A stretch of 64,000 bases of DNA from Xanthobacter dioxanivorans (GCF_016807805.1 NZ_CP063362.1:868001-932000); one strand, 5' to 3'. Positions 21,833 through 31,499 are shown, numbered from the stretch's first letter. Notes: generated from the letters alone by a model not told the origin. Made by a program: numbers and translations.

Positions 21833-22213
21833 ATGCATCATCTCGTATCCTCTCCCTCCGTCGGCGCGTCCGCTGATGCCGACGGCCCTTGCGGCGCGGA
21901 CCTCGCGACCGGCTCGCGGACGTCCTACCGGGTGATCACGGCCCTCGTCGCCGCCGCCACCGGCGTCAGCGTCGAGGTGCTGCTGGCGCGGCATCGGTGC
22001 ACCGCCCCGGTGGCCGCCGCCCGACAGCTCGCCATGTATCTTGCCCATGTGGCGCTGGGGCTCACCCAGACGGAAGTGGCCCTCGCCTTCGGCCGCGACC
22101 GGACCACCGTCGCCCATGCCTGCCGCCGCATCGAGGATCTCCGCGACCAGGCCGCCTTCGACCGCAAGGTGGCCCGGATGGAGGAATGCCTGCGCTGGGT
22201 CATGGAGCGCTGA
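21833..22213 (+). CDS. DnaA domain IV-like DNA-binding protein
   Basis: A 126-aa protein whose residues about 60-110 (ARQLAMYLAHVALGLTQTEV then FGRDRTTVAHACRRIED) match the DNA-binding domain IV of DnaA, including the helix that reads DnaA boxes. The AAA+ ATPase domain of true DnaA is missing, so it cannot initiate replication alone. It could be a transcription factor or a competitor at DnaA boxes (inference). GAGGGG precedes the ATG; the next gene starts 3 bases after its stop. Confidence 0.85.
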   Translation: MHHLVSSPSVGASADADGPCGADLATGSRTSYRVITALVAAATGVSVEVLLARHRCTAPVAAARQLAMYLAHVALGLTQTEVALAFGRDRTTVAHACRRIEDLRDQAAFDRKVARMEECLRWVMER

Positions 22214-22216
22214 GGA

Positions 22217-22735
22217 ATGGCCCGGCGCACCTCCCCCTCCCGCCCCGGCGCGGAGACCTCGCCCGCGCGCAATCTCGCGGAAAGCCCCCTCGCCTGGCTG
22301 GCGCGGCGATCCCTGGTGGATGCCACCCAGCTCACCGCCGGCGAACGCCTGCGGGCGGACTTCACCCGCGCCCAGCTCACCCCGCGCGTGACCAGCCGCT
22401 GGACCGAGGTGGCCGGATCGGGCACCCCTGAAACCTTCAGCGACATGGTGCTGACGGCCAAGCTCCGGGTCTCCCGAGCGGTCACGGCGGTGGGACCGGA
22501 GCTGTCCGGGGTGCTCCTCGACGTCTGCTGCTTCCTGAAGGGCCTGGAGCTGGTGGAGCGCGAGCACGGGTGGCCGGCACGCACCGCCAAGGTGGTGCTC
22601 GGCCTCGCCCTCGACCGGCTGGCGACCCATTACGGGCTGGCCCGCGCCGCCCATGGCCGCCCCCGCGCGCCCCTGCGCAGCTGGCACGCCGCGCCGGAGC
22701 CGGACGGCGGCGACACCGCGTCCGCCACGTCCTGA
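22217..22735 (+). CDS. DUF6456-type protein of unknown function
   Basis: A 172-aa protein that looks like the DUF6456 family found in alphaproteobacteria, with conserved stretches RVSRAVTAVGPELSGVLLDV and CCFLKGLELVEREHGWPART. It starts 3 bases after the DnaA-like gene, so the two are almost certainly co-transcribed. Biochemical role is not known to me. Family naming is from memory and needs a profile search. Confidence 0.7.
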   Translation: MARRTSPSRPGAETSPARNLAESPLAWLARRSLVDATQLTAGERLRADFTRAQLTPRVTSRWTEVAGSGTPETFSDMVLTAKLRVSRAVTAVGPELSGVLLDVCCFLKGLELVEREHGWPARTAKVVLGLALDRLATHYGLARAAHGRPRAPLRSWHAAPEPDGGDTASATS

Positions 22736-22745
22736 TGTCGTCAGG

Positions 22746-24158
22746 TCAACCGAGGGCGTGCGCCGCGGCGCGGATGACGTCGAAGGCCGCGGCCACATCG
22801 GCCTCGGTCGTCTCCATGGAACCGGCCTGGAAGCGGATGGCGAAGCGGCCGTCCACCCGCGTCGGCGTGAGGTAGATGGCGCCGCCGTCGTTGATGACCC
22901 GCAGCAGGGCCAGGTTGTGGACCTCGAGGTCGCGCCCGTCGCCGGGATCATGCCGGAAGGAAAAGAGCGAGAGCACCGGCTCGGAGGCGAGCGCGAAGCC
23001 CGGCTCCGCCGCAAGCCTCGCCGCCAGATCCTGCGACCAGCGCACGTGGTCGCGGATCATCCCGCGCAAGCCCTCGAGCCCGTGCGCGCGCAGCACGAAC
23101 CACAGCTTCAGCGCCCGGAAGCGCCGGCCGAGCTGGATGGTCCACTCGCTGAAATTGACGATGTCGTCCTGGCCGTGCGTGCGCAGGTATTCCGGCTGGA
23201 TGGCCATGGTGCGCAGGTGGTCGTCGATGCTGCGGACGAAATGCGCCGAGCAGTCGAACTGCACCCCGAGCCACTTGTGCGGGTTGAGCACGATGCTGTC
23301 GGCCCCCTCCGCCCCCGCCCAGAGGGTGCGGAACTCGGGGCAGATCATGGCCGTGCCCGCCCAAGCGGCATCCACGTGGACGAACAAACCGTGCCGGTGC
23401 GCCACCTCCACCACGGCGGCCACGTCGTCCATGGCGCCGATGCTGGTGCCACCGACGCAGGCCACCACGCCGGCCGGCCGGAAGCCGGCGGCGAGATCCG
23501 CGCGGATGGCCGCCTCCAGCGCCGCCGGCACCATGCCGCGCAGGCGGCCGGCGGTGGGGATGCGGATGAGATTGTCGGCGCCGATGCCGGAGAACCACGC
23601 CGCCCGGTCGATGGAGGAATGCACCTCCCCCGAGGCGTAGACCCGCAGGCGCGGCGCGCCGGACAGCCCGGCCTGGTTGCCGGTGAAGCCCAGCGCCCGC
23701 TCGCGCATGGTCAGGAAGGCGCACAAGGTGGCGGAGGACGCCGAATCCTGGATCACCCCGGTGAAGTCCGCCGGCAGCCCCACCGCCTGGCGCAGCCAGT
23801 CCAGGGCCACCTGCTCCAGCTCGGTGGCGGCGGGGGAGGTCTGCCAGAGCAGGCACTGGGCGCCCATGGCCGAGGTGAGGAACTCGGCGATGACGCTGGC
23901 CGGGCTCGCATTGGCCGGGAAATAGGCGAAGAAACGCGGGTGCTGCCAGTGGGTCATGCCGGGCACGACGATGCGCTCGAAGTCGGCGAAGATGTCGGCC
24001 ATGGGCTCGGCCGCTTCCGGGGGCGTGGCCGGCAGCGCCGCCGCGATCTCGCCCGGCGCCGTGCCGGCGCGCACCGGCTTTTCGCGCAGCCCCGCCCGAT
24101 AGCGCGCGGCGAAGTCCGCCGCTTCATGCGCCCAGTGGCGGAAATCCTCCCCGTCCAT
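22746..24158 (-). CDS. PLP-dependent group II amino acid decarboxylase (aromatic L-amino acid decarboxylase type)
   Basis: A 470-aa decarboxylase of the AADC/tyrosine/DOPA decarboxylase family. The PLP lysine is in NPHKWLGVQFD, with VHVDAAWAGTA before it and HWQHPRFFAYFPAN near the N-terminus, all family hallmarks. The substrate (tyrosine, DOPA, tryptophan or phenylalanine) cannot be fixed from sequence. It stands alone, convergent with the DUF6456 gene and divergent from ilvD, with no transporter beside it. Confidence 0.9.
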   Translation of the reverse strand: MDGEDFRHWAHEAADFAARYRAGLREKPVRAGTAPGEIAAALPATPPEAAEPMADIFADFERIVVPGMTHWQHPRFFAYFPANASPASVIAEFLTSAMGAQCLLWQTSPAATELEQVALDWLRQAVGLPADFTGVIQDSASSATLCAFLTMRERALGFTGNQAGLSGAPRLRVYASGEVHSSIDRAAWFSGIGADNLIRIPTAGRLRGMVPAALEAAIRADLAAGFRPAGVVACVGGTSIGAMDDVAAVVEVAHRHGLFVHVDAAWAGTAMICPEFRTLWAGAEGADSIVLNPHKWLGVQFDCSAHFVRSIDDHLRTMAIQPEYLRTHGQDDIVNFSEWTIQLGRRFRALKLWFVLRAHGLEGLRGMIRDHVRWSQDLAARLAAEPGFALASEPVLSLFSFRHDPGDGRDLEVHNLALLRVINDGGAIYLTPTRVDGRFAIRFQAGSMETTEADVAAAFDVIRAAAHALG

Positions 24159-24393
24159 GCCTCGACCCCTTGCCTGCGACCGCCGCTGCGGGGGACATAG
24201 CCGACTTCAGCGGCGCAGGAAAATCGCGGGGCCGCGCCCCATCCGGCGGTATCCCGCCCCTTGCCGCTCCGGCAGGCGTGATGCTCCGGCGCGGGAAAGG
24301 CCTTTCCCCCAGGCGTGCGGCGATCTAAGACGACCGACAGCTTTGGGCGCCGGATCGAAGCCATGGCGCCCCGAATAAGAGGCAAGAGAGGAC

Positions 24394-26247
24394 ATGCCCC
24401 AGTACCGCTCCCGCACCTCCACCCATGGCCGCAACATGGCCGGCGCCCGCGGCCTGTGGCGCGCCACAGGCATGAAGGACGGGGATTTCGGCAAGCCCAT
24501 CATCGCGGTGGTCAATTCCTTCACCCAGTTCGTGCCGGGGCACGTGCACCTGAAGGACCTCGGCCAGCTGGTGGCGCGCGAGATCGAGAAGGCCGGCGGC
24601 GTCGCCAAGGAATTCAACACCATCGCGGTGGATGACGGCATCGCCATGGGCCATGACGGCATGCTCTATTCCCTGCCGTCCCGCGAGATCATCGCCGACA
24701 GCGTGGAATACATGGTCAACGCGCACTGCGCCGATGCCATGGTCTGCATCTCCAATTGCGACAAGATCACCCCCGGCATGCTGATGGCCGCCATGCGCCT
24801 CAACATCCCGGCCGTGTTCGTCTCCGGCGGGCCCATGGAGGCGGGCAAGGTGCTGCTCTCCACCGGCGAGAAGAAGGTGGACCTCATCGACGCCATGATC
24901 GCGGCGGCCGACGAGAAGGTCTCCGACGCCGACGTGCAGGTGATGGAGCGCTCCGCCTGCCCCACCTGCGGCTCGTGCTCCGGCATGTTCACCGCCAATT
25001 CCATGAACTGCCTCACCGAGGCGCTCGGGCTGGCGCTGCCCGGCAACGGCTCGGTGCTCGCCACCCATGCCGACCGCGAGCGCCTATTCGTCGAGGCCGG
25101 GCACCTCATCGTCGACCTCGCCCGCCGCTATTACGAGCAGGACGACGCCAGCGTGCTGCCGCGCTCCATCGCCACGTTCAAGGCGTTCGAGAACGCCATG
25201 ACCCTGGACATTTCCATGGGCGGCTCCACCAACACGGTGCTGCACCTGCTCGCCGCCGCCAACGAGGGCGAGGTGCCCTTCACCATGGCCGACATCGACC
25301 GCCTATCGCGCGCGGTGCCGGTGCTGTGCAAGGTCGCCCCCGCCGTGGCCAACATCCACATGGAGGACGTGCACCGCGCCGGCGGCATCATGGCCATCCT
25401 CGGCGAGCTGGATCGCGGCGGCCTCATCCACACCGACCTGCCGACCGTGCATTCCGCCACCATGGCCGACGCGCTGGAGCGCTGGGACGTGGCCCGCACC
25501 AAGAGCGAGAGCGTCACCACCTTCTTCCGCGCCGCGCCCGGCGGCGTGCCCACCCAGGTGGCGTTCAGCCAGGCGCGCCGCTGGGACGACCTCGACCTCG
25601 ACCGCGAGGCCGGCGTCATCCGCGACGTGGCGCATGCTTATTCCAAGGATGGCGGCCTTGCCGTGCTCTACGGCAACATCGCGCTGGACGGCTGCATCGT
25701 GAAGACGGCGGGCGTGGACGCCTCCATCCTCACCTTCACCGGCAAGGCCCGCATCTTCGAGAGCCAGGACGCGGCGGTGGAGGCCATCCTCTCCACCGGG
25801 CGCATCACCCCCGGCGACGTGGTGCTGATCCGCTACGAGGGGCCGCGCGGCGGGCCGGGCATGCAGGAGATGCTCTATCCGACCTCCTACCTGAAGTCGA
25901 AGGGCCTCGGGAAGGCCTGCGCGCTGGTCACCGACGGCCGCTTCTCCGGCGGCTCCTCGGGCCTGTCCATCGGCCATTGCTCGCCGGAAGCGGCGGAAGG
26001 CGGCGCCATCGGCCTCGTGGAAGAAGGCGACACCATCGAGATCGACATCCCCAACCGGGTGATCCGGGTGGCGGTGTCCGACGAGGTGCTGGCCGAGCGC
26101 CGCGCCGCCATGGACGCCAAGGGCGACGCCGCCTGGAAGCCTTCGAGCCGCAAGCGCGTGGTCTCCCAGGCCCTCCAGGCCTACGCCGCCCTCACCACCT
26201 CCGCCGCCCGCGGCGCGGTGCGCGACGTGAGCCGCCTCAGGCGCTGA
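24394..26247 (+). CDS. ilvD: Dihydroxy-acid dehydratase IlvD
   Basis: IlvD dehydrates dihydroxy-acids to the 2-oxo acids of valine, isoleucine and leucine synthesis using an Fe-S cluster. It is 617 aa. Cluster cysteines are visible in [11 protein letters not shown] and [19 protein letters not shown]. The extra CGSC motif and length resemble the long, [4Fe-4S]-type enzymes. AGAGAGG precedes the ATG. It is a single-gene unit ended by a clear terminator. Confidence 0.97.
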   Translation: MPQYRSRTSTHGRNMAGARGLWRATGMKDGDFGKPIIAVVNSFTQFVPGHVHLKDLGQLVAREIEKAGGVAKEFNTIAVDDGIAMGHDGMLYSLPSREIIADSVEYMVNAHCADAMVCISNCDKITPGMLMAAMRLNIPAVFVSGGPMEAGKVLLSTGEKKVDLIDAMIAAADEKVSDADVQVMERSACPTCGSCSGMFTANSMNCLTEALGLALPGNGSVLATHADRERLFVEAGHLIVDLARRYYEQDDASVLPRSIATFKAFENAMTLDISMGGSTNTVLHLLAAANEGEVPFTMADIDRLSRAVPVLCKVAPAVANIHMEDVHRAGGIMAILGELDRGGLIHTDLPTVHSATMADALERWDVARTKSESVTTFFRAAPGGVPTQVAFSQARRWDDLDLDREAGVIRDVAHAYSKDGGLAVLYGNIALDGCIVKTAGVDASILTFTGKARIFESQDAAVEAILSTGRITPGDVVLIRYEGPRGGPGMQEMLYPTSYLKSKGLGKACALVTDGRFSGGSSGLSIGHCSPEAAEGGAIGLVEEGDTIEIDIPNRVIRVAVSDEVLAERRAAMDAKGDAAWKPSSRKRVVSQALQAYAALTTSAARGAVRDVSRLRR

Positions 26248-26270
26248 GGTTTCGCCTCAGCCACCATATG

Positions 26271-26302
26271 GGGCCGGCGGCCTGCGCCGGCCCTTGCGTT
26301 TT
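26271..26302 (+). terminator. Terminator after ilvD
   Basis: An 8-bp stem GGGCCGGC/GCCGGCCC with a 7-base loop is followed by TTGCGTTTT, 23 bases after the ilvD stop. It also lies just after the 3' end of the convergent CVNH gene and could serve both. Confidence 0.75.
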
Positions 26303-26308
26303 CAGGCG

Positions 26309-27010
26309 TCAGCGGCAGGTGAGCCGGCCATCGTCGTTGGCGATGTCGCGCCCGGCCGAGCACCAGCCGGTGGCGGTGGTGGCGTCGACCCAGCGGCCGT
26401 TGCGATCCCGGCAGCTCGCCTTCAGCCAGCCGGCCACCACGCGGACATCCTTGCAGCTCGCCATGTAGGAGCCATAGGGCGGGCGTTCGCTGGCGAAGCC
26501 CCCGCCGCCGGACCTGCGGCAGGTGAGGCTGCCGTTGTCGTTGGCGATGTCGGCGCCCCTGTCGCACCAGCTGAGCGCCGTCGAGGCCGGCCGCCAGTTG
26601 CCCCATTGGTCCCGGCAGGTGGCCTTGAGCCAGCCCGCCTCCAGGCGGATGTCCCGGCAGGAGTTCATGTAGGAGCCGAAGGGCGGCCGCTCACCGTATG
26701 CAGGCGGCGGAGCCGGCGCCGGGGATCCATAGATCGAGCCCGGCGCGATCGCCCCCTCACACGAGAGCTGGCCGTCCTCATTGGAGATGTCGCCGGCACA
26801 GGCGGCGAAATTGTCGAGGCGCGTCACCACCCAGGTGCCCTGGCGCGTGGCGCAGAAGGCGGCGAGGTCGCGCCCGAACCGGACCTGCACCTCGCGGCAG
26901 CTCTTCAGGTAGCTGCCCTGCGGCACCTGCTGGGCGAGGGCCGGCGGGGCGGCGAGGCAGCAGAACAGCGCAAACGCCCCAAAAATCCGGAAGGAAATGC
27001 CCGTCATCAT
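26309..27010 (-). CDS. Secreted CVNH (cyanovirin-N-type) repeat protein 1
   Basis: A 233-aa exported protein. The signal peptide covers about residues 1-25, ending in APPALA. Three roughly 55-residue repeats follow, each starting GSY-x2-SC and ending D-I-(S/A)-N-(E/D)-(D/N)-G-x-L-(S/T)-C, the pattern of cyanovirin-N repeats that bind mannose-rich glycans. A normal CVNH fold uses two such repeats, so three is odd. Each repeat has four cysteines, one or two more than the classic pair. The ATGATG start was chosen to place the signal peptide. Its paralogue lies directly upstream on the same strand. Confidence 0.85.
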   Translation of the reverse strand: MMTGISFRIFGAFALFCCLAAPPALAQQVPQGSYLKSCREVQVRFGRDLAAFCATRQGTWVVTRLDNFAACAGDISNEDGQLSCEGAIAPGSIYGSPAPAPPPAYGERPPFGSYMNSCRDIRLEAGWLKATCRDQWGNWRPASTALSWCDRGADIANDNGSLTCRRSGGGGFASERPPYGSYMASCKDVRVVAGWLKASCRDRNGRWVDATTATGWCSAGRDIANDDGRLTCR

Positions 27011-27087
27011 CGCCCCGCGCCACAGTTCCGGCACCAAGATACCGGATCGCGGCATCATTACAATGACACCACCTCCCCGGGGTGACG

Positions 27088-27115
27088 AAAAAGAAAAGGG
27101 GCGCCGAAGCGCCCC
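27088..27115 (-). terminator. Rho-independent terminator between the two CVNH genes
   Basis: On the minus strand a 7-bp stem GGGGCGC/GCGCCCC with a TTCG tetraloop is followed by TTTTCTTTTT. It begins 22 bases after the stop of CVNH gene 2, so the two CVNH genes are probably separate units. Confidence 0.9.
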
Positions 27116-27137
27116 ATTCCGCCGGTTGCCCAGGATT

Positions 27138-27803
27138 TCAGAAGCAGGACAGGTTGCCGTTCTGGTTGGAGATGTCGCGGGCGCCACGGCAGGCATTGAC
27201 GTTGATCGCCGTCGCGTTCCACGAGCCGTTCTGCCGTTGGCACTGGGCCCGCAGCATGCCGGCGCCGCCCAGGGTCACGTTCTGGCACGAGCGCAGGTAG
27301 GAACCGGGCGGCGGCTGCATCGCCTGCCGGCGCGGGCAGAACAGGTTGCCGTCCTGGTTGGAGATGTCCGATCCCGGCTGGCAGTTCAGCGTGTTCAGCA
27401 TGGTGGCCTGCCAGTTGCCGGCGCGCGTGCGGCAGAAGCCGCTCAGCACGCCGTTGCGGAACTCGATGCGGTTGCAGCTCTGCTGATAGGAGCCGCGCGG
27501 TCCGAAGCCGCCGGGGCCGGGCGGCGGCGGCGCGGCGCGGCGCTCGCACCACAGCTGGCCGTTCTGGTTGGAGATGTCGCCCCGGCAGCTGGGGAAGTCG
27601 TTGAGGCGCGCGCCCACCCACTGGCCGTTGCGCGTGGCGCAGAAGGCGGAGAGGTCGCCGCCGCGGCGCACCTGCACGTCGCGGCAGCTCTGCAGGTAGC
27701 TGCCGGGCGGCACCGGCTGGGCCATGGCGGCACCCGCGCCGGCAAGCCACCCCAGCGCCAGAAGCAGGCCCGCAAGGCCTGCGACGACGACATTTCGCTT
27801 CAT
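27138..27803 (-). CDS. Secreted CVNH (cyanovirin-N-type) repeat protein 2
   Basis: A 221-aa exported paralogue of the neighbouring gene. The signal peptide ends at about residue 29 (GAGAAMAQ). Three CVNH repeats follow: GSYLQSCRDVQV near the start, GSYQQSCNRIEF in the middle and GSYLRSCQNVTL at the end, each closing with an N-Q-(N/D)-G-x-L-x-C type motif. Proline-rich linkers (PPPPGPGG) separate repeats. The run of G before the ATG serves as a ribosome site. Glycan binding is inferred from the fold family only. Confidence 0.85.
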   Translation of the reverse strand: MKRNVVVAGLAGLLLALGWLAGAGAAMAQPVPPGSYLQSCRDVQVRRGGDLSAFCATRNGQWVGARLNDFPSCRGDISNQNGQLWCERRAAPPPPGPGGFGPRGSYQQSCNRIEFRNGVLSGFCRTRAGNWQATMLNTLNCQPGSDISNQDGNLFCPRRQAMQPPPGSYLRSCQNVTLGGAGMLRAQCQRQNGSWNATAINVNACRGARDISNQNGNLSCF

Positions 27804-27923
27804 GATTTCCCCCCATAGAAAACGGCGGGCTTGTAGCACGCCGCAACCGTCGCTGCACGGCCATCGACAGGCGGGCGAGCCTTCGCTAAAAGCCGAGATG
27901 TTCCAAAGCACAAAGACGCACCC

Positions 27924-28544
27924 ATGACCATCCGCCTGCACCGCGGCGACCTGCCCGCGGATTTCGTTGCCGCGCCCGTGGTGGCGATCGACACCGAGAC
28001 CATGGGGCTGAACCCCTTCCGCGACCGCCTCTGCCTGGTCCAGCTGTCCAACGGCGACGGCAGCGCCGACCTCGTGCAGATCCCCCAGGGGGCGGACGCC
28101 AGGAGCGCGCCGAACCTGGTGCGGCTGCTCGCCGACCCGAACGTGACGAAGCTGTTCCATTTCGGCCGCTTCGACATCGCCGTGCTGCAGCACGCCTTCC
28201 ATGTGATGCCGCAGCCGGTCTGGTGCTCCAAGATCGCCTCGCGCCTCGTGCGCACCTACACCGACCGGCACGGGCTGAAGGACCTCCTGCGCGAGCTGCT
28301 GAACGTGGACATCTCCAAGCAGCAGCAAAGCTCGGACTGGGGCGCCGCGGACCTCTCCGACGCCCAGCTCACCTATGCCGCCTCCGACGTCCTCCACCTG
28401 CACGCCCTCAAGGCCAAGCTCGAGGAGATGCTGGCGCGGGAGGGCCGCACCGGGCTCGCCGCGGCCTGCTTCGCCTTCCTGCCCGCCCGCGCCGCGCTCG
28501 ACCTGTCCGGCTGGGCGGAAGAGGACATCTTCGCCCACAGCTGA
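27924..28544 (+). CDS. Ribonuclease D-like 3'-5' exonuclease
   Basis: A 206-aa DEDD-family exonuclease. Exo I is VVAIDTETMGLNP, Exo II lies in KLFHFGRFDIAVL and Exo III in LTYAASDVLHLHAL (Y-x3-D, DEDDy type). It is only the catalytic domain; the HRDC domains of E. coli RNase D (about 375 aa) are absent, as is common in alphaproteobacteria. A role in RNA 3'-end trimming is likely. It lies upstream of lptC with a 168-base gap. Confidence 0.9.
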   Translation: MTIRLHRGDLPADFVAAPVVAIDTETMGLNPFRDRLCLVQLSNGDGSADLVQIPQGADARSAPNLVRLLADPNVTKLFHFGRFDIAVLQHAFHVMPQPVWCSKIASRLVRTYTDRHGLKDLLRELLNVDISKQQQSSDWGAADLSDAQLTYAASDVLHLHALKAKLEEMLAREGRTGLAAACFAFLPARAALDLSGWAEEDIFAHS

Positions 28545-28712
28545 CATCGGGCGAGCGGAGAACCCTGCAACCGGGCGGGTTTCCGGCCGCCCCTTGCACC
28601 GGATCGCCATTTCGGACAATTTGGCCGGGCGCGTGGGGCGACGCGCCGGCCGGCCAAGCGCCGAGACCGCGGACAGGCGCACGCGGGTTTGGCCCGCCGC
28701 CGGAACAGGGCC

Positions 28713-29684
28713 ATGAACCGACACGTGCCGCCACACGATTTTGAGCCGCAGGACGAGGCGGAGCTCAACGCGCCGGGGCTTCGCCAGGAGACCTCGCGTG
28801 ACGATGACTCACGCGAGGCGGTTTTGCGCGATGCGGTTTTGCGCGAGGAGGAACGGCGCGACGCCGCCGCCTTCTCCCCGCGGGCCGCCCCCGACTTCCA
28901 AACCGCGCGGCGGCACAGCCGGCGCGTGCGCTGGATCAAGCGCCTGCTGCCCATTTCCATCGTGGCGGCGATCGTGCTCATCGCCGGTGTCTCCATTCTC
29001 TCGCGGCTCAGCCTGACCATCGAGCTGCCGTTCGATATCGGCCACCTCACCCTCAGCGGATCGCGCCTCACCATGGAGCTGCCGAAGCTCTCCGGCTTCA
29101 CGGACGACAATCGCGGCTACCATGTCACTGCCAAGACGGCGACGCAGGACCTGACACGGCCCGACGTGATCGACCTGACGGACGTGGTGGCGCGGCTGGA
29201 GCTGGCGGACAAGGGCTGGACCAGCGTCAACGCGAAGGTCGGCAGCTTCGACACCAAGAAGCAGTTCATCACCCTGGGCGACGGCGTGGACCTGGCCATG
29301 GCCGGCGGCTATGCCGGCCGCCTCCAGGACGCGGCGGTGGACGTGAAGGCCGGCACCATCACCACCGAGCACCCGGTGGAGTTCACCTATCTCGACGGCA
29401 AGCTGGTGGCCGACCGGCTCGCCGTCACCGATCGCGGCAAGCGGGCCATGTTCGAGGGCCACGTGCAGCTGGATTTCCTGCCCTCCCACCTGCCCGGCCG
29501 GCAGAACGACGCCGCCGCGCCGGCCGCCGGCTCCGCCCCGGCAAAGCCGGCAGTGTCCCCCGCCGCGCAGGCCCGCCGCGAGGACGGCGCCGTCGCGGCG
29601 CAGGATCCGGTCCAGCCTCCCCCACCCGCGCCCCCCTTGCCCTCCGCGCCTCTGCCGCCCCGACGGCCGGCCATCGCACCGTGA
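28713..29684 (+). CDS. lptC: LPS export protein LptC
   Basis: LptC is the inner-membrane anchored part of the Lpt bridge carrying lipopolysaccharide from LptB2FG to LptA. It has an acidic/arginine-rich cytoplasmic N-terminus, one membrane segment (about residues 80-105, LLPISIVAAIVLIAGVSIL) and a periplasmic LptC beta-jelly-roll domain. The C-terminus is a Pro/Ala-rich tail (PPPPAPPLP) that is longer than in E. coli. I prefer the ATG at 28713 over a TTG 24 bases upstream. Its stop overlaps the lptA start. Confidence 0.88.
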   Translation: MNRHVPPHDFEPQDEAELNAPGLRQETSRDDDSREAVLRDAVLREEERRDAAAFSPRAAPDFQTARRHSRRVRWIKRLLPISIVAAIVLIAGVSILSRLSLTIELPFDIGHLTLSGSRLTMELPKLSGFTDDNRGYHVTAKTATQDLTRPDVIDLTDVVARLELADKGWTSVNAKVGSFDTKKQFITLGDGVDLAMAGGYAGRLQDAAVDVKAGTITTEHPVEFTYLDGKLVADRLAVTDRGKRAMFEGHVQLDFLPSHLPGRQNDAAAPAAGSAPAKPAVSPAAQARREDGAVAAQDPVQPPPPAPPLPSAPLPPRRPAIAP

Positions 29685-30366
29685 TATCCCAGAAGATGAT
29701 GCTTTCCGCGCCTCGCCAGGCTCCCGCCCGAAGGCCCCATGACGCAGCGGCACTTTGGTGCCGGCTCGCCGTCGCGGCCTGCCTGCTCGTTCCGGCCGTC
29801 GCCGTCGCGCAGACCTCGAACGTGCCCAACGCGCTCCAGGGCTTCGCCAAGAACCGCGACCAGCCGGTGCGCATCAATGCCGATTCCCTCGAGGTGCGGG
29901 ACAAGGACAAGGTCGCCGTCTTCTCCGGCAACGTGGTGGTGATCCAGGGCGATACCACCATGCGGTCCAAGGACCTGCTCGTCTACTATGACGGCTCCGT
30001 CGGCGGCGCGCCGCAGGGCGGGGATCAGCCGGTGCAGAAGGGCCAGATCCGCAAGCTCGAGGCCACCGGCGGCGTGGTGGTGAAGACCAAGGAACAGACC
30101 GCCTCGGGCGACAGCGGCACGTTCGAGATGAAATCCAACACAGTCACCCTCGTCGGCAAGCCTGTGGTGCTCACCCAGGGGCCCAACGTCATCCGCGGCC
30201 AGAAGCTGGTGGTGGATCTCGTCACCGGCGTGTCCAAGTTCGAGGGGGGCGGGTGGAGAGCCTCATCATCCCCGGCAGCCTGAAGCAGGACGCCAAGCCG
30301 GGAGACGCCAAGCCCGGAGAAGCCAAGCCGGAGCAGGGCCAGGGCGGCCAGGCGCCGCGCCGCTGA
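29681..30366 (+). CDS. lptA: LPS transport periplasmic protein LptA, frameshifted near the 3' end
   Basis: LptA forms the periplasmic bridge for LPS transport. It has a signal peptide (LAVAACLLVPAVAVAQ) and an OstA-type domain (NADSLEVRDKDKVAVFSGNV). The GTG start overlaps the lptC stop (GTGA); ATGs at 29696/29699 are alternatives. The frame is lost at the G-run 30244-30249: as written the protein ends after about 200 aa. Adding one G gives VSKFEGGRVESLIIPG and a C-terminal tail with DAKPG/EAKPE repeats, ending at 30366. I treat this as a sequence undercall. Confidence 0.86.
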
Positions 30367-30569
30367 CCCGCGGCCGCGTCGCGGACGGAGCGGCCCGCGC
30401 CCCCGCCGCCACCCCGCGGCGGCCGCCGCGCGCCTGCCCTGGCGGCACCCGCGCGGGAGGGCGCAGAAGGGTGGCGCCCTCGGCGGCCCGCAATTTGCAT
30501 GTACGGATTGCATCCCAGGCACGGACGTTCTAAACCCTTCATTCTGGGGGCCGGGGTCCGGAGGTCGCG

Positions 30570-31499
30570 TTGAACGTCCTGTCCATGTTCGGCAAGTCGA
30601 AATCGGGCGGCGGCAAACGCCGGAACGGCAAGGATGTTCCGGCGCCGGCAGCTCCGCGGGACTGGGACGGCGCCGCGCATGACGCCGCCTCCTATGATGA
30701 CGCCTCCTACGACGACGCCTCCTACGACGACGCCCGGGCCTGGGCACCCGACGGCTACGCCGACACCTTCGACAGCACCGGCGCCCTCGCCGCCTTCGGC
30801 CTCGCCAAGTCCTATGGCGGACGCAAGGTGGTGCGCGACGTGAGCCTCAACGTCCGGCGCGGGGAGGCGGTGGGTCTTCTGGGCCCCAACGGCGCCGGCA
30901 AGACCACCTGCTTCTACATGGTGACGGGCCTCGTGAAGGCCGACCAGGGCCGCATCGAGCTCGACGGGCACGACGTGACCCCCATGCCCATGTATCGCCG
31001 CGCCCGCCTCGGCGTCGGCTACCTGCCGCAGGAGGCCTCGATCTTTCGCGGCCTGTCGGTGGAAGACAACATCATGGGCGTGCTGGAGGTGACCGAGCCC
31101 AACCGCGCCCGCCGCCGGGAGGAGACGGAAGCCCTCCTCGAGGAATTCAAGATCACCCACGTGCGCAAGTCGCCCTCCATCGCGCTCTCGGGCGGCGAGC
31201 GGCGGCGGCTGGAGATCGCGCGGGCGCTGGCCAGCCGGCCCGCCTTCATGCTGCTGGACGAGCCCTTCGCCGGCATCGACCCCATCGCGGTGGGCGACAT
31301 CCAGGCGCTGGTGCGGCACCTGACCTCCCGCGGCATCGGCGTGCTCATCACCGACCACAACGTGCGCGAGACCCTCGGCCTCATCGACCGGGCCTACATC
31401 ATCCATTCCGGCTCGGTGCTGATGGAGGGCGACCCGGAAGCCATCGTCTCCAGCCCGGACGTGCGGCGGCTTTATCTCGGCGAGGAGTTCCGGCTATGA
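30570..31499 (+). CDS. lptB: LPS export ABC transporter ATPase LptB with N-terminal extension
   Basis: LptB is the ATPase powering LPS extraction from the inner membrane. Walker A is GPNGAGKTT, the signature [10 protein letters not shown] and Walker [13 protein letters not shown], the last with the LptB-type FAGIDP. At 309 aa it is about 65 residues longer than E. coli LptB. The extension is basic at first ([11 protein letters not shown]), then acidic with three copies of ASYDD encoded by a 15-base tandem repeat (30690-30734). The ABC domain itself starts near residue 70. Confidence 0.93.
   Translation: MNVLSMFGKSKSGGGKRRNGKDVPAPAAPRDWDGAAHDAASYDDASYDDASYDDARAWAPDGYADTFDSTGALAAFGLAKSYGGRKVVRDVSLNVRRGEAVGLLGPNGAGKTTCFYMVTGLVKADQGRIELDGHDVTPMPMYRRARLGVGYLPQEASIFRGLSVEDNIMGVLEVTEPNRARRREETEALLEEFKITHVRKSPSIALSGGERRRLEIARALASRPAFMLLDEPFAGIDPIAVGDIQALVRHLTSRGIGVLITDHNVRETLGLIDRAYIIHSGSVLMEGDPEAIVSSPDVRRLYLGEEFRL
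30690..30734 (+). repeat. 15-base tandem repeat within lptB
   Basis: Three copies of TCCTACGACGACGCC (the first with two changes) encode the repeated SYDDA unit in the LptB extension. In-frame units of this kind can expand or contract without breaking the gene. Confidence 0.8.
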
